64,000 bases of DNA from Pseudomonas sp. CAN1 (GTDB lineage Bacteria; Pseudomonadota; Gammaproteobacteria; Pseudomonadales; Pseudomonadaceae). This document shows positions 24,455 to 32,410 of this stretch, piece by piece (positions within the stretch are counted from its first letter, which is position 1; every line of letters starts with the position of its first letter). The notes under the pieces are model-generated. The model was not told where the DNA came from and did no database searches. It was given only the letters and a program-made list of their open reading frames with translations. The translations under genes and the position numbers were made by a program. The DNA lies in the NCBI RefSeq assembly GCF_030462585.1, contig NZ_JASMRU010000001.1, positions 508,349 to 572,348 of the forward strand, given 5' to 3'.

Positions 24455-24934
24455 TTATTCGTCGCGAAGCTCTTTGTAGCGCTGTTCCAGCTCCTGGCGA
24501 ATCTGCCGACGTTGTTGCGCCTGGGCGAAGCGGCGTTTCTCGTCCTTGGTCTGCGGCACCAGTTGCGGAACCTCGATCGTCTTGCGGTCGTCGTCCAGCG
24601 CCACCATGGTGAAGAAGCAGCTGTTGGTGTGGCGCACGGATTTCTCGCGGATGTTCTCGGTGACCACTTTCACGCCGATCTCCATGGAGGTGCGGCCGGT
24701 GTAGTTCACCGAGGCGAGGAAGGTGACCAGTTCGCCGACGTGGATCGGCTGGCGGAAGATCACCTGGTCCACCGACAGGGTCACCACGTAGTAGCCGGCG
24801 TAGCGGCTGGCGCAGGCGTAGGCGACTTCGTCGAGGTACTTGAGCAGGGTGCCACCGTGGACATTGCCGGAGAAGTTGGCCATGTCGGGGGTCATCAGGA
24901 CGGTCATGCTGAGCTGGTGGTTGCCAGGTTCCAT
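24455..24934 (-). CDS. acyl-CoA thioesterase (hotdog fold, YciA/BACH type)
   Basis: 159 residues of the cytosolic long-chain acyl-CoA hydrolase family. The hotdog signature is NFSGNVHGGTLLKYLDEVAY with the catalytic Asp/Glu positions, followed by SVDQVIFRQPIHVGELV. A basic, charged C-terminal helix (KDEKRRFAQAQQRRQIRQEL) follows the fold. It hydrolyses acyl-CoAs in the cytoplasm. It is monocistronic. Its place matches PA5519-5520 in PAO1 from memory. Substrate length unknown. Confidence 0.9.
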   Translation of the reverse strand: MEPGNHQLSMTVLMTPDMANFSGNVHGGTLLKYLDEVAYACASRYAGYYVVTLSVDQVIFRQPIHVGELVTFLASVNYTGRTSMEIGVKVVTENIREKSVRHTNSCFFTMVALDDDRKTIEVPQLVPQTKDEKRRFAQAQQRRQIRQELEQRYKELRDE

Positions 24935-25093
24935 GGAATTCTCTTCGGAATCATCTTGGGAAAAGGAAAGGGCCTAACTCTGGACAACCAAAGCGCGGCG
25001 GGCGACACAGTTTTTTCTATACCGCCGATTGGCGCCCGGCACCAGTGGGCCATTTACCAATGGCCTTTCCGTCGTTCGATCAACGCCAGAAAC

Positions 25094-25120
25094 GAAAACG
25101 GGCGACCCCTGGCCGCCCGT
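25094..25120 (-). terminator. intrinsic terminator of the SDR gene
   Basis: ACGGGCG (25098-25104) pairs with CGCCCGT (25114-25120); leftward it runs into TTTTCGTTT, 16 nt past the SDR stop at 25137. Confidence 0.7.
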
Positions 25121-25136
25121 TCGTGTAGTTGCCGGC

Positions 25137-25895
25137 TCAGCGCCCGGCGGAGAGGCCGAAGTCGATGGCCAGGTCCGCGCCGGTGATGGCTTCGGATTCC
25201 GGCTTGCACAGGTACCAGACCAGCTCGGCGACTTCCTCGGGACGGATGAAGCGGGCCACCTTGCCCTGAGGATAGTCTTTCAGCAGTCCGAGTTTGTAGG
25301 CCGCCGGATTGCCCTGGCCGTAGCGCTCGGCCTGGTAGTCGAGCATCGGCGTGGCGATATCGGCGGGGGAGATGGCGTTGGCGCGTACGCCGGACTCGGC
25401 CAGTTCCAGCGCCAGGGTGCGGGTCATCATGGTCAGCGCCGCCTTGCTCGCGCAGTAGGCCGCGGAGCCGCGATAGGCCTGGCGGCCGGAGTCGCTGGAG
25501 ATGTTGACGATGCAGCCGCGGTTCTCCTTCAGGTACGGCGTCGCCGCCTGGCACATGTAGAAGGCGGCCTTGAGGTTCACCCCCATCACCAGGTCGAAGT
25601 CGTCTTCGTTGAAGTCTTCCACCGGGCCTTCGCGCCAGACGCCGGCGGCGTTCACCAGGGCGTCGAGGCGGCCGGTGCGGGCGAGGATATCGGAGACCAG
25701 GCTGTGGCAGTTGTCGGCGCGACGCAGGTCGCCGACGGCGGTGGCGTCCAGCGGAACCTGGGCGTTGAGCGCGTGCAGGCCGGCCTTGTCCACGTCGGTG
25801 GCGGCGATGCGCCAGTGGCTTTGGGCGAAACGTTTGGCGATGGCTTTTCCGAGGCCACCGGCGGCGCCGGTGATCAGTACGACAGGAGTGCTCAT
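25137..25895 (-). CDS. SDR family NAD(P)-dependent oxidoreductase
   Basis: 252 residues of a classical short-chain dehydrogenase: TGAAGGLGKAI cofactor loop at the N terminus, NAAG near residue 88, catalytic Ser in VNISSDSG, and YCASK with catalytic Tyr and Lys near residue 150. Reaction: NAD(P)-dependent alcohol/ketone interconversion. It belongs to a cluster with the GS-like ligase, transaminase, second SDR and GntR gene (PA5521-5525 order in PAO1). A 10-bp perfect hairpin sits in its presumed 5' leader. Substrate unknown. Confidence 0.9.
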   Translation of the reverse strand: MSTPVVLITGAAGGLGKAIAKRFAQSHWRIAATDVDKAGLHALNAQVPLDATAVGDLRRADNCHSLVSDILARTGRLDALVNAAGVWREGPVEDFNEDDFDLVMGVNLKAAFYMCQAATPYLKENRGCIVNISSDSGRQAYRGSAAYCASKAALTMMTRTLALELAESGVRANAISPADIATPMLDYQAERYGQGNPAAYKLGLLKDYPQGKVARFIRPEEVAELVWYLCKPESEAITGADLAIDFGLSAGR

Positions 25896-25964
25896 TGTCT
25901 ACGGGTTCTCCCTGCCTGAGAGAGGACGGCGGCCGGCAGGCAGTACCGGCGGCGCCGCTTTGAA

Positions 25965-25988
25965 CACGGGGCGCGTATGCGCCCCGTG
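25965..25988. promoter_or_regulatory. perfect 10-bp hairpin upstream of the SDR gene
   Basis: CACGGGGCGC (25965-25974) and GCGCCCCGTG (25979-25988) pair around GTAT, 70 bp before the SDR start codon on the minus strand. There is no T-tract in either direction. It could be an operator or leader structure. Confidence 0.45.
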
Positions 25989-26103
25989 CAATTACAGACC
26001 AAGAAAAGACCAGATTCTTCAGTCTGACAGGGTAAATTTTTCGTAAGGCTGTCGTGTGTCAGCGGGTGAGTTGAACTGATCGAGCCTACGGAAAGAGCAA
26101 AGG

Positions 26104-26220
26104 CCCCTCACCCTAACCCTCTCCCGGAAGGAGAGGGAACTGAATGGTGCGGGATGAAACTGCGCAATCAGCCGGCACGGACGGCCCCCTCTCCCTGAGG
26201 GAGAGGGCTTGGGTGAGGGG
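26104..26220. repeat. two class D extragenic palindromes
   Basis: Copies at 26104-26138 and 26185-26220 (CCCTCTCCCTGAGGGAGAGG). They occupy most of the 349-bp gap between the SDR start (25895) and the end of the glutamine-synthetase-like gene (26245); no gene is seen there. Confidence 0.8.
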
Positions 26221-26244
26221 GAAGCCCTGGCACCGAGCTACCAA

Positions 26245-27612
26245 TCACGCGTGGTGCAGATACCAGCGCCAATCCTGCTCGCCGACCTCGCCCATGAACT
26301 GGCGGAACTCCTCCCACTTGATCGCCAGGAACACCTTGAGGAATTCCTCGCCCAGCGCCTCGCGGGCCCAGGTGGATGCTTCCAGCGCGCGCAGCGCGGT
26401 GAGCCAGTCGGTGGGGAGGAACTCGGTGGCCTGTTCGTAGCCGTTGCCGACGATGGGCGCGCCGGGGTCGATCTGTTCGCGGATGCCTTCGTGGATAGCC
26501 GCAAGGATCGCCGCCGCCGCGAGATATGGGTTGGCGTCGGCGCCGCAGATGCGGTGCTCGATGTGCCGGCTCTTGGCCGGGCCGCCGGGCACACGGAACG
26601 ACACGGTGCGGTTGTTCACGCCCCAGCTCTTGGCCAGCGGCGCATAGCTGTTGGCCTGGAAGCGGCGGAAGGAGTTGGCGTTGGGGCAGAAGATCGCCAG
26701 GGAGTCCAGCAGGCGCGCCATCATGCCGCCGACGGAGTGGCGCAGCAGCGGCGTGCCATGGATGTCTTCGCTGGCGTAGAGGTTGTTGCCCTGCTCGTCG
26801 GCGAGGCTGACGTGCAGGTGCATGCCGGAGCCGGCTCGGTCGCCGAACGGCTTGGCCATGAAGCAGGCCTGCAGCCCGTGCTTGTTCGCCACGCCTTTCA
26901 CTAGGCGCTTGTAGCGCACGCCTTCGTCGATGGCCTGCATCACGTCGAAGCGGTGCTCCAGGGTCAGCTCGACCTGGCCCGGCGCATACTCGGAGATCGC
27001 CGTGCGCACCGGCAGGCCCTGGACTTCGCAGGCGGCATAGAGGTCGTCGAGGAACGGCTGCAACTGCTCCAGCTCATAGACGCCATAGACCTGTGGCGCT
27101 TCCGGGCGGATGCCGTTCATCTGCATGGCCGGCTGCGGGCGACCGTGGGCGTCGCGCTGCTTGTCCAGCAGGTAGAACTCCAGCTCCACCGCCATCACCG
27201 GGTGCAGGCCGTCGGCCTTCAGCCGGTCGACCACGCGCGACAGCGCCTGGCGTGGGTCGGCCGGGGTGGCGGGCAGGCCCTGGGTCGGGTGCATGCTCAC
27301 CTGCAGCTGGCCGGTGGGGCTGGTGCGCCAGGGTTGCAGGGTAAGGCTGCCGGGCAGGGGGTAGGTCCAGCAGTCGGCGTCGGCCACTTCCCAGACCAGC
27401 CCGGTGCCTTCGACGTCCTCGCCCTGCACGGTCAGCGCGAGGATCGAGCTGGGCAGCGGGCGGCCGTTGTCGTAGATCGCCAGCAGCTCGTCGCGGTGCA
27501 GCAGCTTGCCGCGCGGGATGCCGTTGGAATCGATGATGAACAGTTCGATGCTGCGCACGTCCGGGTGGGCGGCGAGGAAGGCTTCGGCTTCCTGTCGATC
27601 GGCGAATTGCAT
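26245..27612 (-). CDS. glutamine synthetase family protein (gamma-glutamyl-amine ligase type)
   Basis: 455 residues, a length and pattern typical of PuuA/PauA-like gamma-glutamylpolyamine synthetases and not of GlnA. The N-terminal beta-grasp domain has IELFIIDSNGIPRGKLL; the catalytic domain has AVELEFYLLD, the ATP/glutamate loop GSGMHLHVSL, and SFRVPGGPAKSRHIEHRICG. It joins the gamma-carboxylate of glutamate to an amine using ATP. The adenylylation Tyr region of GlnA is absent. The neighbouring class III transaminase and SDR suggest an amine-degradation path. PAO1 PA5522 is the counterpart as I recall; which amine is used is not known from the sequence. Confidence 0.9.
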   Translation of the reverse strand: MQFADRQEAEAFLAAHPDVRSIELFIIDSNGIPRGKLLHRDELLAIYDNGRPLPSSILALTVQGEDVEGTGLVWEVADADCWTYPLPGSLTLQPWRTSPTGQLQVSMHPTQGLPATPADPRQALSRVVDRLKADGLHPVMAVELEFYLLDKQRDAHGRPQPAMQMNGIRPEAPQVYGVYELEQLQPFLDDLYAACEVQGLPVRTAISEYAPGQVELTLEHRFDVMQAIDEGVRYKRLVKGVANKHGLQACFMAKPFGDRAGSGMHLHVSLADEQGNNLYASEDIHGTPLLRHSVGGMMARLLDSLAIFCPNANSFRRFQANSYAPLAKSWGVNNRTVSFRVPGGPAKSRHIEHRICGADANPYLAAAAILAAIHEGIREQIDPGAPIVGNGYEQATEFLPTDWLTALRALEASTWAREALGEEFLKVFLAIKWEEFRQFMGEVGEQDWRWYLHHA

Positions 27613-27652
27613 GGTGGTCCTCGGTGGCGCGGTGCGCCGGAATTGTCTTTGC

Positions 27653-27722
27653 GTAGGAGCGGACTTTGTCCGCGATCCGCCGTCAGGCGGCGAAAAGCAT
27701 CGCGGACGGAGTCCGCTCCTAC
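27653..27722. repeat. REP-like palindrome (class B)
   Basis: GTAGGAGCGGACTTTGTCCGC faces ATCGCGGACGGAGTCCGCTC then CTAC; arms are near perfect around a short loop containing GCCGTCAGGCGGC. It lies between the ligase and transaminase genes on the minus strand. Related copies occur at 35336, 54932, 55013 and 56652. Confidence 0.85.
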
Positions 27723-27735
27723 GTATTCCTGGAGA

Positions 27736-29130
27736 TCAGGCCGTGCGAGCGCCGGGAATCGCCAGCAGCTCGGTGATGCCGGCATCGAGGGTCTCGATCA
27801 GGCGATCCACGTCTTCGGCGGTGGTGTCCGGGCAGCACAGGGTCATGTTGTGGAACGGCGTGATCAGGATGCCGCGGTTGATCAGGTACAGGTGCAGGGC
27901 CATCTGCAGCTCGTCGTGGAACGCCGCCTCGGCCTCGGCGCCGGTGCGCGGGGATACCGGGCAGAACTGGAACTCGCTGCGCGCGCCCAGCTCGGTCACC
28001 GACCACTGCAGGTCGTGCTTGGCGATCAGGCGGCGGAAGCCATCGGCAAGTCGCTTGGCCAGCGGCAGCATATGGTCGTAGGCCGCCTGGGTCATCACCT
28101 GCTCCAGGTTGGCGCGCATGCAGTGCATGGCCAGGGCGTTGGCCGAGAGCGTGGTGCCCATGCCGCTGTGGCCGTGGCCATGGCTGTCTTCCTGGGCGCT
28201 CTGCCGCGAGGCGGCCATGCGTTCGGCCATCTCCGCGCTGCAACCGAAGATGCCGCAGGGCACGCCGCCGGCGATCGGCTTGCCGACCACGAAGAAGTCC
28301 GGGTCGAGATTCCACAGCTTGGTGCAGCCACCGATATTGGTGGAGATGGTGTGGGTTTCGTCGATGATCAGCAGCGAGCCGTACTTACGCGTCAGCTCGC
28401 GGCACTTCTGCATGAAGTCCGGATCGGGCAGGACCATGCCGATGTTGGTCATCGCCGGCTCGCACAGCAGGGCGCAGACGTCGCCCTGGGCCAGCGCGGC
28501 TTCCAGTGCTTCGACGTCGTTGAACGGAATCGAGCGGCTGTGCTGGGTCAGGTCATAGGCCTGGCCGACCAGGCCGGAGCGGTGCACGGTCTCGCCGTCG
28601 CGGTAGCGCACCATCACGTCGTCTACGGTGCCGTGGTAGCAGCCGTCGAACACCAGCAGGGTCTTGCGTTTGGTCACCGCACGGGCCCAGCGCAGCACGT
28701 AGCGGTTGGAGTCGGTGGCGGTGGCGGTCACCTGCCAGTAGGGCAGGCCGAAGCGCGCGGCGAGCAGTTCGCCGCAGACTACGGCGTCTTCACCGGGAAG
28801 CATGGTGGTCAGGCCGCGGGCGCCCTGTTCGGCGAGGGCGCGGGCAATCGGCGCCGGCGAGTGGCCGAACATGCTGCCGGTGTCGCCCAGGCAGAAGTCC
28901 ACGTAGTCATGGCCATCAACGTCGTGGAAGCGGGCGCCCTGGGCGCGTTCGACGAACAGCGGGCAGGGCGTGGACCAGTCGGCCATCCAGTGCATCGGCA
29001 CGCCGGCGTACAGCGACTTGTGCGCGCGCTCGGCAAGGGCGACGGACTTGGGATTCTGTTCCAGGAAGCGCTGGCGCTCGCGGGCGGTGAAGAGATCCAC
29101 GGCCTGTTGGGCGATTCCGCTGGCGGTCAT
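27736..29130 (-). CDS. aspartate aminotransferase family protein (class III, GSAM-like)
   Basis: 464 residues from ATG 29130 (GAGGTG 7 bp upstream). PLP fold type I class III: GSMFGHSPAPIARAL near residue 95, FDGCYHGTVDD in the cofactor region, LLIIDETHTIST with the cofactor Asp, and FFVVGKPIAGGVPCGIFG with the Schiff-base Lys. The family moves an omega- or alpha-amino group or isomerises amino ketones. A His-rich loop (HGHGHSG) is present near residue 330. It is divergent from the second SDR, sharing a promoter region with two palindromic operators. Probably acts with the gamma-glutamyl ligase on an amine (inference). Confidence 0.9.
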   Translation of the reverse strand: MTASGIAQQAVDLFTARERQRFLEQNPKSVALAERAHKSLYAGVPMHWMADWSTPCPLFVERAQGARFHDVDGHDYVDFCLGDTGSMFGHSPAPIARALAEQGARGLTTMLPGEDAVVCGELLAARFGLPYWQVTATATDSNRYVLRWARAVTKRKTLLVFDGCYHGTVDDVMVRYRDGETVHRSGLVGQAYDLTQHSRSIPFNDVEALEAALAQGDVCALLCEPAMTNIGMVLPDPDFMQKCRELTRKYGSLLIIDETHTISTNIGGCTKLWNLDPDFFVVGKPIAGGVPCGIFGCSAEMAERMAASRQSAQEDSHGHGHSGMGTTLSANALAMHCMRANLEQVMTQAAYDHMLPLAKRLADGFRRLIAKHDLQWSVTELGARSEFQFCPVSPRTGAEAEAAFHDELQMALHLYLINRGILITPFHNMTLCCPDTTAEDVDRLIETLDAGITELLAIPGARTA

Positions 29131-29166
29131 GTTGCACACCTCGTTTGTTATTTCGCACATCTTCCA

Positions 29167-29180
29167 TTTGTGATCACAAA
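29167..29180. promoter_or_regulatory. palindromic operator, GntR (FadR-subfamily) type, proximal to the transaminase gene
   Basis: TTTGTGATCACAAA is a perfect 14-bp palindrome, 37 bp ahead of the transaminase start. It shares the TGTGATCACA core with the site at 29230-29243. Confidence 0.75.
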
Positions 29181-29229
29181 AATGTCAATACAGCGGATCG
29201 ACTGCCTGATAATCTGCCCTGTAACGAAT

Positions 29230-29243
29230 TCTGTGATCACAGA
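29230..29243. promoter_or_regulatory. palindromic operator, GntR (FadR-subfamily) type, proximal to the SDR gene
   Basis: TCTGTGATCACAGA is a perfect 14-bp palindrome, 15 bp ahead of the SDR start codon. Its centre is 63 bp (six helical turns) from that of the other site, so both lie on the same DNA face. Confidence 0.75.
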
Positions 29244-29257
29244 TTGGGAAGATACCC

Positions 29258-30046
29258 ATGAGCGATGTCACCAGTGAGTCCGACTGGGCCGGCCAGGTCG
29301 CCCTCGTCAGCGGTGCCGGCAGCGAGTCCGGTATCGGCTTCGCCAGCGCCCGCCGGCTGGCGCGCAATGGCGTGAAACTGCTGCTCACCGCCAGCAGCGA
29401 GCGCATCCTGCAGCGGGCCGAGGAGCTGCGTGCCGAAGGCTTCGAAGCCCGTGCGCTGACCGCCGACCTGACCTGCGAGGACGACGTCCGCGCCCTGGCC
29501 GAATGGGCGCAGGCGCAATGGGGAAGGGTAGACGTGCTGGTGAACAACGCCGGCATGGCCATGCAGGGCAGCGCCGAGCCTTTCGCCGAACTGGCCGCGA
29601 TGGACCTGACGACCTGGAACCTGTCGCTGGCGCGCAACCTGACCAGTGCCTTCCTGCTCACCCGCGCGCTGTTGCCGGGGATGCTGGAGCGCGGCTACGG
29701 GCGCATCGTCAATGTCAGCTCCACCACCGGCGTGCGCGCCAGCAATCCGGGCGAATCCGCTTACAGCGCGGCCAAGGCCGGGATGCTCGGCATGAGCATG
29801 GGGCTGGCACTGGAAGTGGCGCGTCGCGGGGTGACGGTGAACAGCGTGGCGCCGGGCTGGATCGCCACCGGCTCCAGCAGCGAAGAAGAACTCCACGCCG
29901 GACGGCGCACGCCGCTCGGCCGCTCCGGGCGACCAGAGGAGGTGGCGGCCGCCATCGCCTTCCTGGCCTCGCCCGAAGCCAGCTACATCACCGGCGAAGT
30001 GCTGGTGGTGGATGGCGGCAACTGTCTGATCGAGAACAAGGGATAA
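29258..30046 (+). CDS. SDR family oxidoreductase
   Basis: 262 residues of a classical SDR. The cofactor loop is SGAGSESGIGFASA, variant in length from the usual TGxxxGxG; NNAG stands near residue 93; the catalytic Ser is in IVNVSSTTG and YSAAK carries Tyr and Lys near residue 168. The start ATG 29258 has GGGAAGA upstream. It is divergent from the transaminase across two palindromic operators and is followed by a 20-codon ORF and the GntR gene. Reaction: NAD(P)-dependent oxidation or reduction; substrate unknown. Confidence 0.9.
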   Translation: MSDVTSESDWAGQVALVSGAGSESGIGFASARRLARNGVKLLLTASSERILQRAEELRAEGFEARALTADLTCEDDVRALAEWAQAQWGRVDVLVNNAGMAMQGSAEPFAELAAMDLTTWNLSLARNLTSAFLLTRALLPGMLERGYGRIVNVSSTTGVRASNPGESAYSAAKAGMLGMSMGLALEVARRGVTVNSVAPGWIATGSSSEEELHAGRRTPLGRSGRPEEVAAAIAFLASPEASYITGEVLVVDGGNCLIENKG

Positions 30047-30051
30047 GCAAG

Positions 30052-30114
30052 ATGAAACACGACTGCAGCCTGACCTTCGCCCAACTGCCGGCGCCGCCGG
30101 CCGGCCGGGAGTAA
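30052..30114 (+). CDS. possible 20-residue peptide between SDR and GntR genes
   Basis: ATG 30052 to TAA 30114 encodes MKHDCSLTFAQLPAPPAGRE. It has an AAGCAAG upstream and lies 5 bp after the SDR stop and 5 bp before the GntR start. It may be a translated spacer or a remnant of a larger gene; no function is suggested. Confidence 0.3.
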   Translation: MKHDCSLTFAQLPAPPAGRE

Positions 30115-30119
30115 TCGCG

Positions 30120-30785
30120 ATGGCCGACAACCTTCAGGAACAGCTGTACCAGAACCTGCGCCAGGCCCTGCTGAGCGGGCGCTTCCAGCCCGGCGAGCGG
30201 CTCAAGATCCGCGACCTGGCCGATGAATGGGGTACCAGCCCGATGCCGGTCCGCGCCGCCCTGCAACGGCTGGTAGCCGAGGGTGCGCTGGAAGGCGAGC
30301 CGCAGCGCTCGCTGCGGGTGCCGGTGATGACCCGCGAGCGCTACCTGCAGATCCTGCAGGTGCGGCAATCCCTGGAGGGACTGGCGGTGGAGGATGCGGC
30401 CCGGCACCTCAAGCCCGCCGACCTGGCGCTGCTGCGCGATTGCACCGAGCGCATGGAAAGTGCGCTGAACGGTCGTGACGTCCATGGCTACCTGGAAGCC
30501 AACAGTCTGTTCCACCTGACGCTCTACCGCGCCTGCGGCAACCCCACGCTGCTGCGCATGATCGAGGCGCTGTGGCTGCAGGTCGGGCCGTTCTTCAACC
30601 GGTTGTTCACCGAGGCCGACCTGTCGCTGCGTCTCAACGACTTCCACGAAGACGCTCTGCAGGCGCTGGAACGGGGCGACGGCGCGGGCGCGCGCAAAGC
30701 CATCGAACAAGACCTGGGCTACTGCGGGCAGTACCTGCTCAACCTGCTGGAGCTGGAAAGCGGAGCACGCCTGGGCGCGCGTTGA
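30120..30785 (+). CDS. GntR-family transcriptional regulator (FadR/FCD subfamily)
   Basis: 221 residues. Winged HTH at about 5-70 (LYQNLRQALLSGRFQPGERL and DLADEWGTSPMPVRAALQRL) and an all-helical FCD ligand domain at about 80-210, with metal-type His residues in NSLFHLTLYRACGN and DFHEDAL. FCD members sense small organic acids. It ends the divergon and is the natural candidate to bind the two TGTGATCACA palindromes at 29167 and 29230. Position agrees with PA5525 in PAO1 (memory). Confidence 0.92.
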   Translation: MADNLQEQLYQNLRQALLSGRFQPGERLKIRDLADEWGTSPMPVRAALQRLVAEGALEGEPQRSLRVPVMTRERYLQILQVRQSLEGLAVEDAARHLKPADLALLRDCTERMESALNGRDVHGYLEANSLFHLTLYRACGNPTLLRMIEALWLQVGPFFNRLFTEADLSLRLNDFHEDALQALERGDGAGARKAIEQDLGYCGQYLLNLLELESGARLGAR

Positions 30786-30908
30786 CTCTGGTACGAGTCG
30801 GTCGGCGGCTTCGGAAATGGCGTATCTGCCTATCGGATGCGTCTGCTGGCAAATAGGAGATGGCAGAGCGAAATTCTCCGGCCATTTCCCAGCTTCGAGA
30901 TCACCTGC

Positions 30909-31472
30909 GTGAAATCCCCTTTCTGGCGGACCATGGCCGTGCTGGCCTGCCTGCTGGTCGGCCTGTACATCCTCAACCCCCTCGGCGTGCCGAGCCAGGA
31001 CCCACGCCTGCGCCTGCTCGGCGGCTCGACCTTTTCCATCCGCTCGTCGTCGATGACACCGGGCCTGCAGCCGGGCGACTACATCCTGGTCAGCGCTGCC
31101 AGCTATGCCTTCAGCGAGCCAGCCGACGGCGAGGTCGTGGTGTTCCGCCCGCCGAGCGACCCGGCGCAGATCTATATCAAGCGCATAGCCGGACGCCCCG
31201 GAGATCGCTTGAGGATTTCCGCTGGGAAGCTGTTCGTGAATGACCGGGAGATCACCCAGCCTTACCTGGATGCACGACAGAACCGGCGCGAGGACTCACT
31301 CCGGGTTCAGGAACAGGTCGTCCCCGAGGGGCAGTACTTCATGCTCGGTGACAACCGCGACAACTCCCTCGACAGTCGCTACTTCGGCTACGTGCCGCGG
31401 GCGAACCTGATCGGCCGCGCTGCGTACGTCTGGTATGCGAACGACACGGGGCGCATCGGCCCCTTGCACTAG
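30909..31472 (+). CDS. signal peptidase I paralogue
   Basis: 187 residues from GTG 30909; ATG 30837 (211 residues) and ATG 30933 are alternatives. One N-terminal membrane segment is seen (about 9-26). Motif B RSSSMTPGLQPGD gives the nucleophile Ser48, motif D YIKRIAGRPGD gives the general base Lys91, and motif E is GDNRDNSLDSRYFG. It removes signal peptides on the periplasmic side. It is shorter than housekeeping LepB (about 280 residues) because the second membrane helix and the large insertion are missing; it resembles the short second SPase I of P. aeruginosa. It is monocistronic, next to a lipoprotein gene. Confidence 0.88.
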   Translation: MKSPFWRTMAVLACLLVGLYILNPLGVPSQDPRLRLLGGSTFSIRSSSMTPGLQPGDYILVSAASYAFSEPADGEVVVFRPPSDPAQIYIKRIAGRPGDRLRISAGKLFVNDREITQPYLDARQNRREDSLRVQEQVVPEGQYFMLGDNRDNSLDSRYFGYVPRANLIGRAAYVWYANDTGRIGPLH

Positions 31473-31501
31473 CGTTCAGGCGCGGCACGGCTGGCGCTCT
31501 T

Positions 31502-31714
31502 TCACGGCGTCTTGATGAAGCGGACATTGTCCTTCTTGATCAGGATCGTCTCGCCGTTGAGCTGCTCGAATTCGTAGTAGTCATTGTATTTGTCGTAGTC
31601 GGAGTGATCCTTCACCAGGACTTCGCTGCCATCCTGCAGCGTCACCACGGCCTTGTCGGCGCATCCGGCGAGGCCGAGCAGCAACAGGCAGGTGATCAAG
31701 GCTTTCAACTTCAT
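31502..31714 (-). CDS. YgdI/YgdR-like small lipoprotein
   Basis: 70 residues. Signal peptide MKLKALITCLLLLGLAGC has a perfect lipobox LAGC with Cys18. The mature part (AVVTLQDGSEVLVKDHSDYD, then FEQLNGETILIKKDNV) is a small beta-barrel like the DUF903/YgdR family. It is an outer- or inner-membrane lipoprotein; residue +2 is Ala, so outer membrane is expected. Start ATG 31714 has GGAGAAACT upstream. Function unknown. Confidence 0.85.
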   Translation of the reverse strand: MKLKALITCLLLLGLAGCADKAVVTLQDGSEVLVKDHSDYDKYNDYYEFEQLNGETILIKKDNVRFIKTP

Positions 31715-31817
31715 AGTTTCTCCACGGGGCATCGTACCCGCCCGGGCAGCAAGGGCTGGAGGTACGCTGGGTTGCCTGTGTGACCATGGAAGTTTCAGGA
31801 AATTCCGACACCCCCCT

Positions 31818-32219
31818 TCAAGTATCGAGCCATACGTCGCGTGCCCAGGTCCACACCGAGTCCCAGGTTTCCTCGGTGAGTTCACCATCGGCCCAGAGGA
31901 TCACCTCGCCGTCCTCGGCCACCGCGTAGTAGTCGTCACCATCGGCGCAGAGCGGGATCAGCTCGCGCGGCAGGCCACTGGCCCAGGCCACGGCGGCGAC
32001 TTCCGGCAGGTAGGTATGGGATTGCGGATCGGTCGCCGTCACCGGTTCCAGGCGGCCATAGACCACGTCGCTGACCAGCAGGAGGAACTCGCGGAATTCC
32101 GACGGAATGCCGATCAGCAGGGCTTCTTCGATTTCCACCAGCAGTTCTTCGTCCGGCAGTTCCAGCGGTACCGGCACCGGCTCGTTCGCTTCACGCAACT
32201 TCTCGATCACATCTTCCAC
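31818..32219 (-). CDS. SMI1/KNR4 (SUKH) family protein
   Basis: 133 residues, very acidic. The SUKH pattern is seen in LPDEELLVEIEEALLIGIPSEFREFLLLVSDV, given here as two short marks: IGIPSEFREFLLL near residue 37 and ELIPLCADGDDYYAV near residue 85, with a C-terminal WDSVWTWARDVW. SUKH proteins are often immunity proteins for contact-dependent or polymorphic toxins; no toxin gene is adjacent, so here it may have a housekeeping role. It is monocistronic, on the minus strand. Confidence 0.85.
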   Translation of the reverse strand: MEDVIEKLREANEPVPVPLELPDEELLVEIEEALLIGIPSEFREFLLLVSDVVYGRLEPVTATDPQSHTYLPEVAAVAWASGLPRELIPLCADGDDYYAVAEDGEVILWADGELTEETWDSVWTWARDVWLDT

Positions 32220-32367
32220 AGGCGGGGCCTCTCTACATTCGACGGTTGGCGCGCTTTATACAGTAGTAGCCGGCCATCCGCGCAAGACCACTGCGCGAGC
32301 GCCGTCCGGACGAGCGGCGGGCCCGCGGGGAACACTGCGCTGCCTTGCCGGTAGGGACGACGGAAAC

Positions 32368-32397
32368 GAAAAAGCCCGGCAATCGCCGGGCTTTTTC
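32368..32397 (-). terminator. bidirectional intrinsic terminator after the Tim44-domain gene
   Basis: AAAGCCCGGC (32371-32380) and GCCGGGCTTT (32385-32394) pair around AATC. A-runs on the left and T-runs on the right make it work in both directions; on the minus strand it ends the Tim44-domain gene 14 nt past its stop. Confidence 0.88.
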
Positions 32398-32410
32398 AAC
32401 ACGCGCAGGA

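Noticed and set aside
26953..29277. 774-codon plus-strand frame over the ligase and transaminase genes
   Set aside because: It spans two real genes and a REP element, and the translation is repetitive low-complexity sequence.
31818..32219. toxin-immunity module
   Set aside because: Only the immunity-like SUKH protein is seen; no toxin domain in the neighbouring genes.
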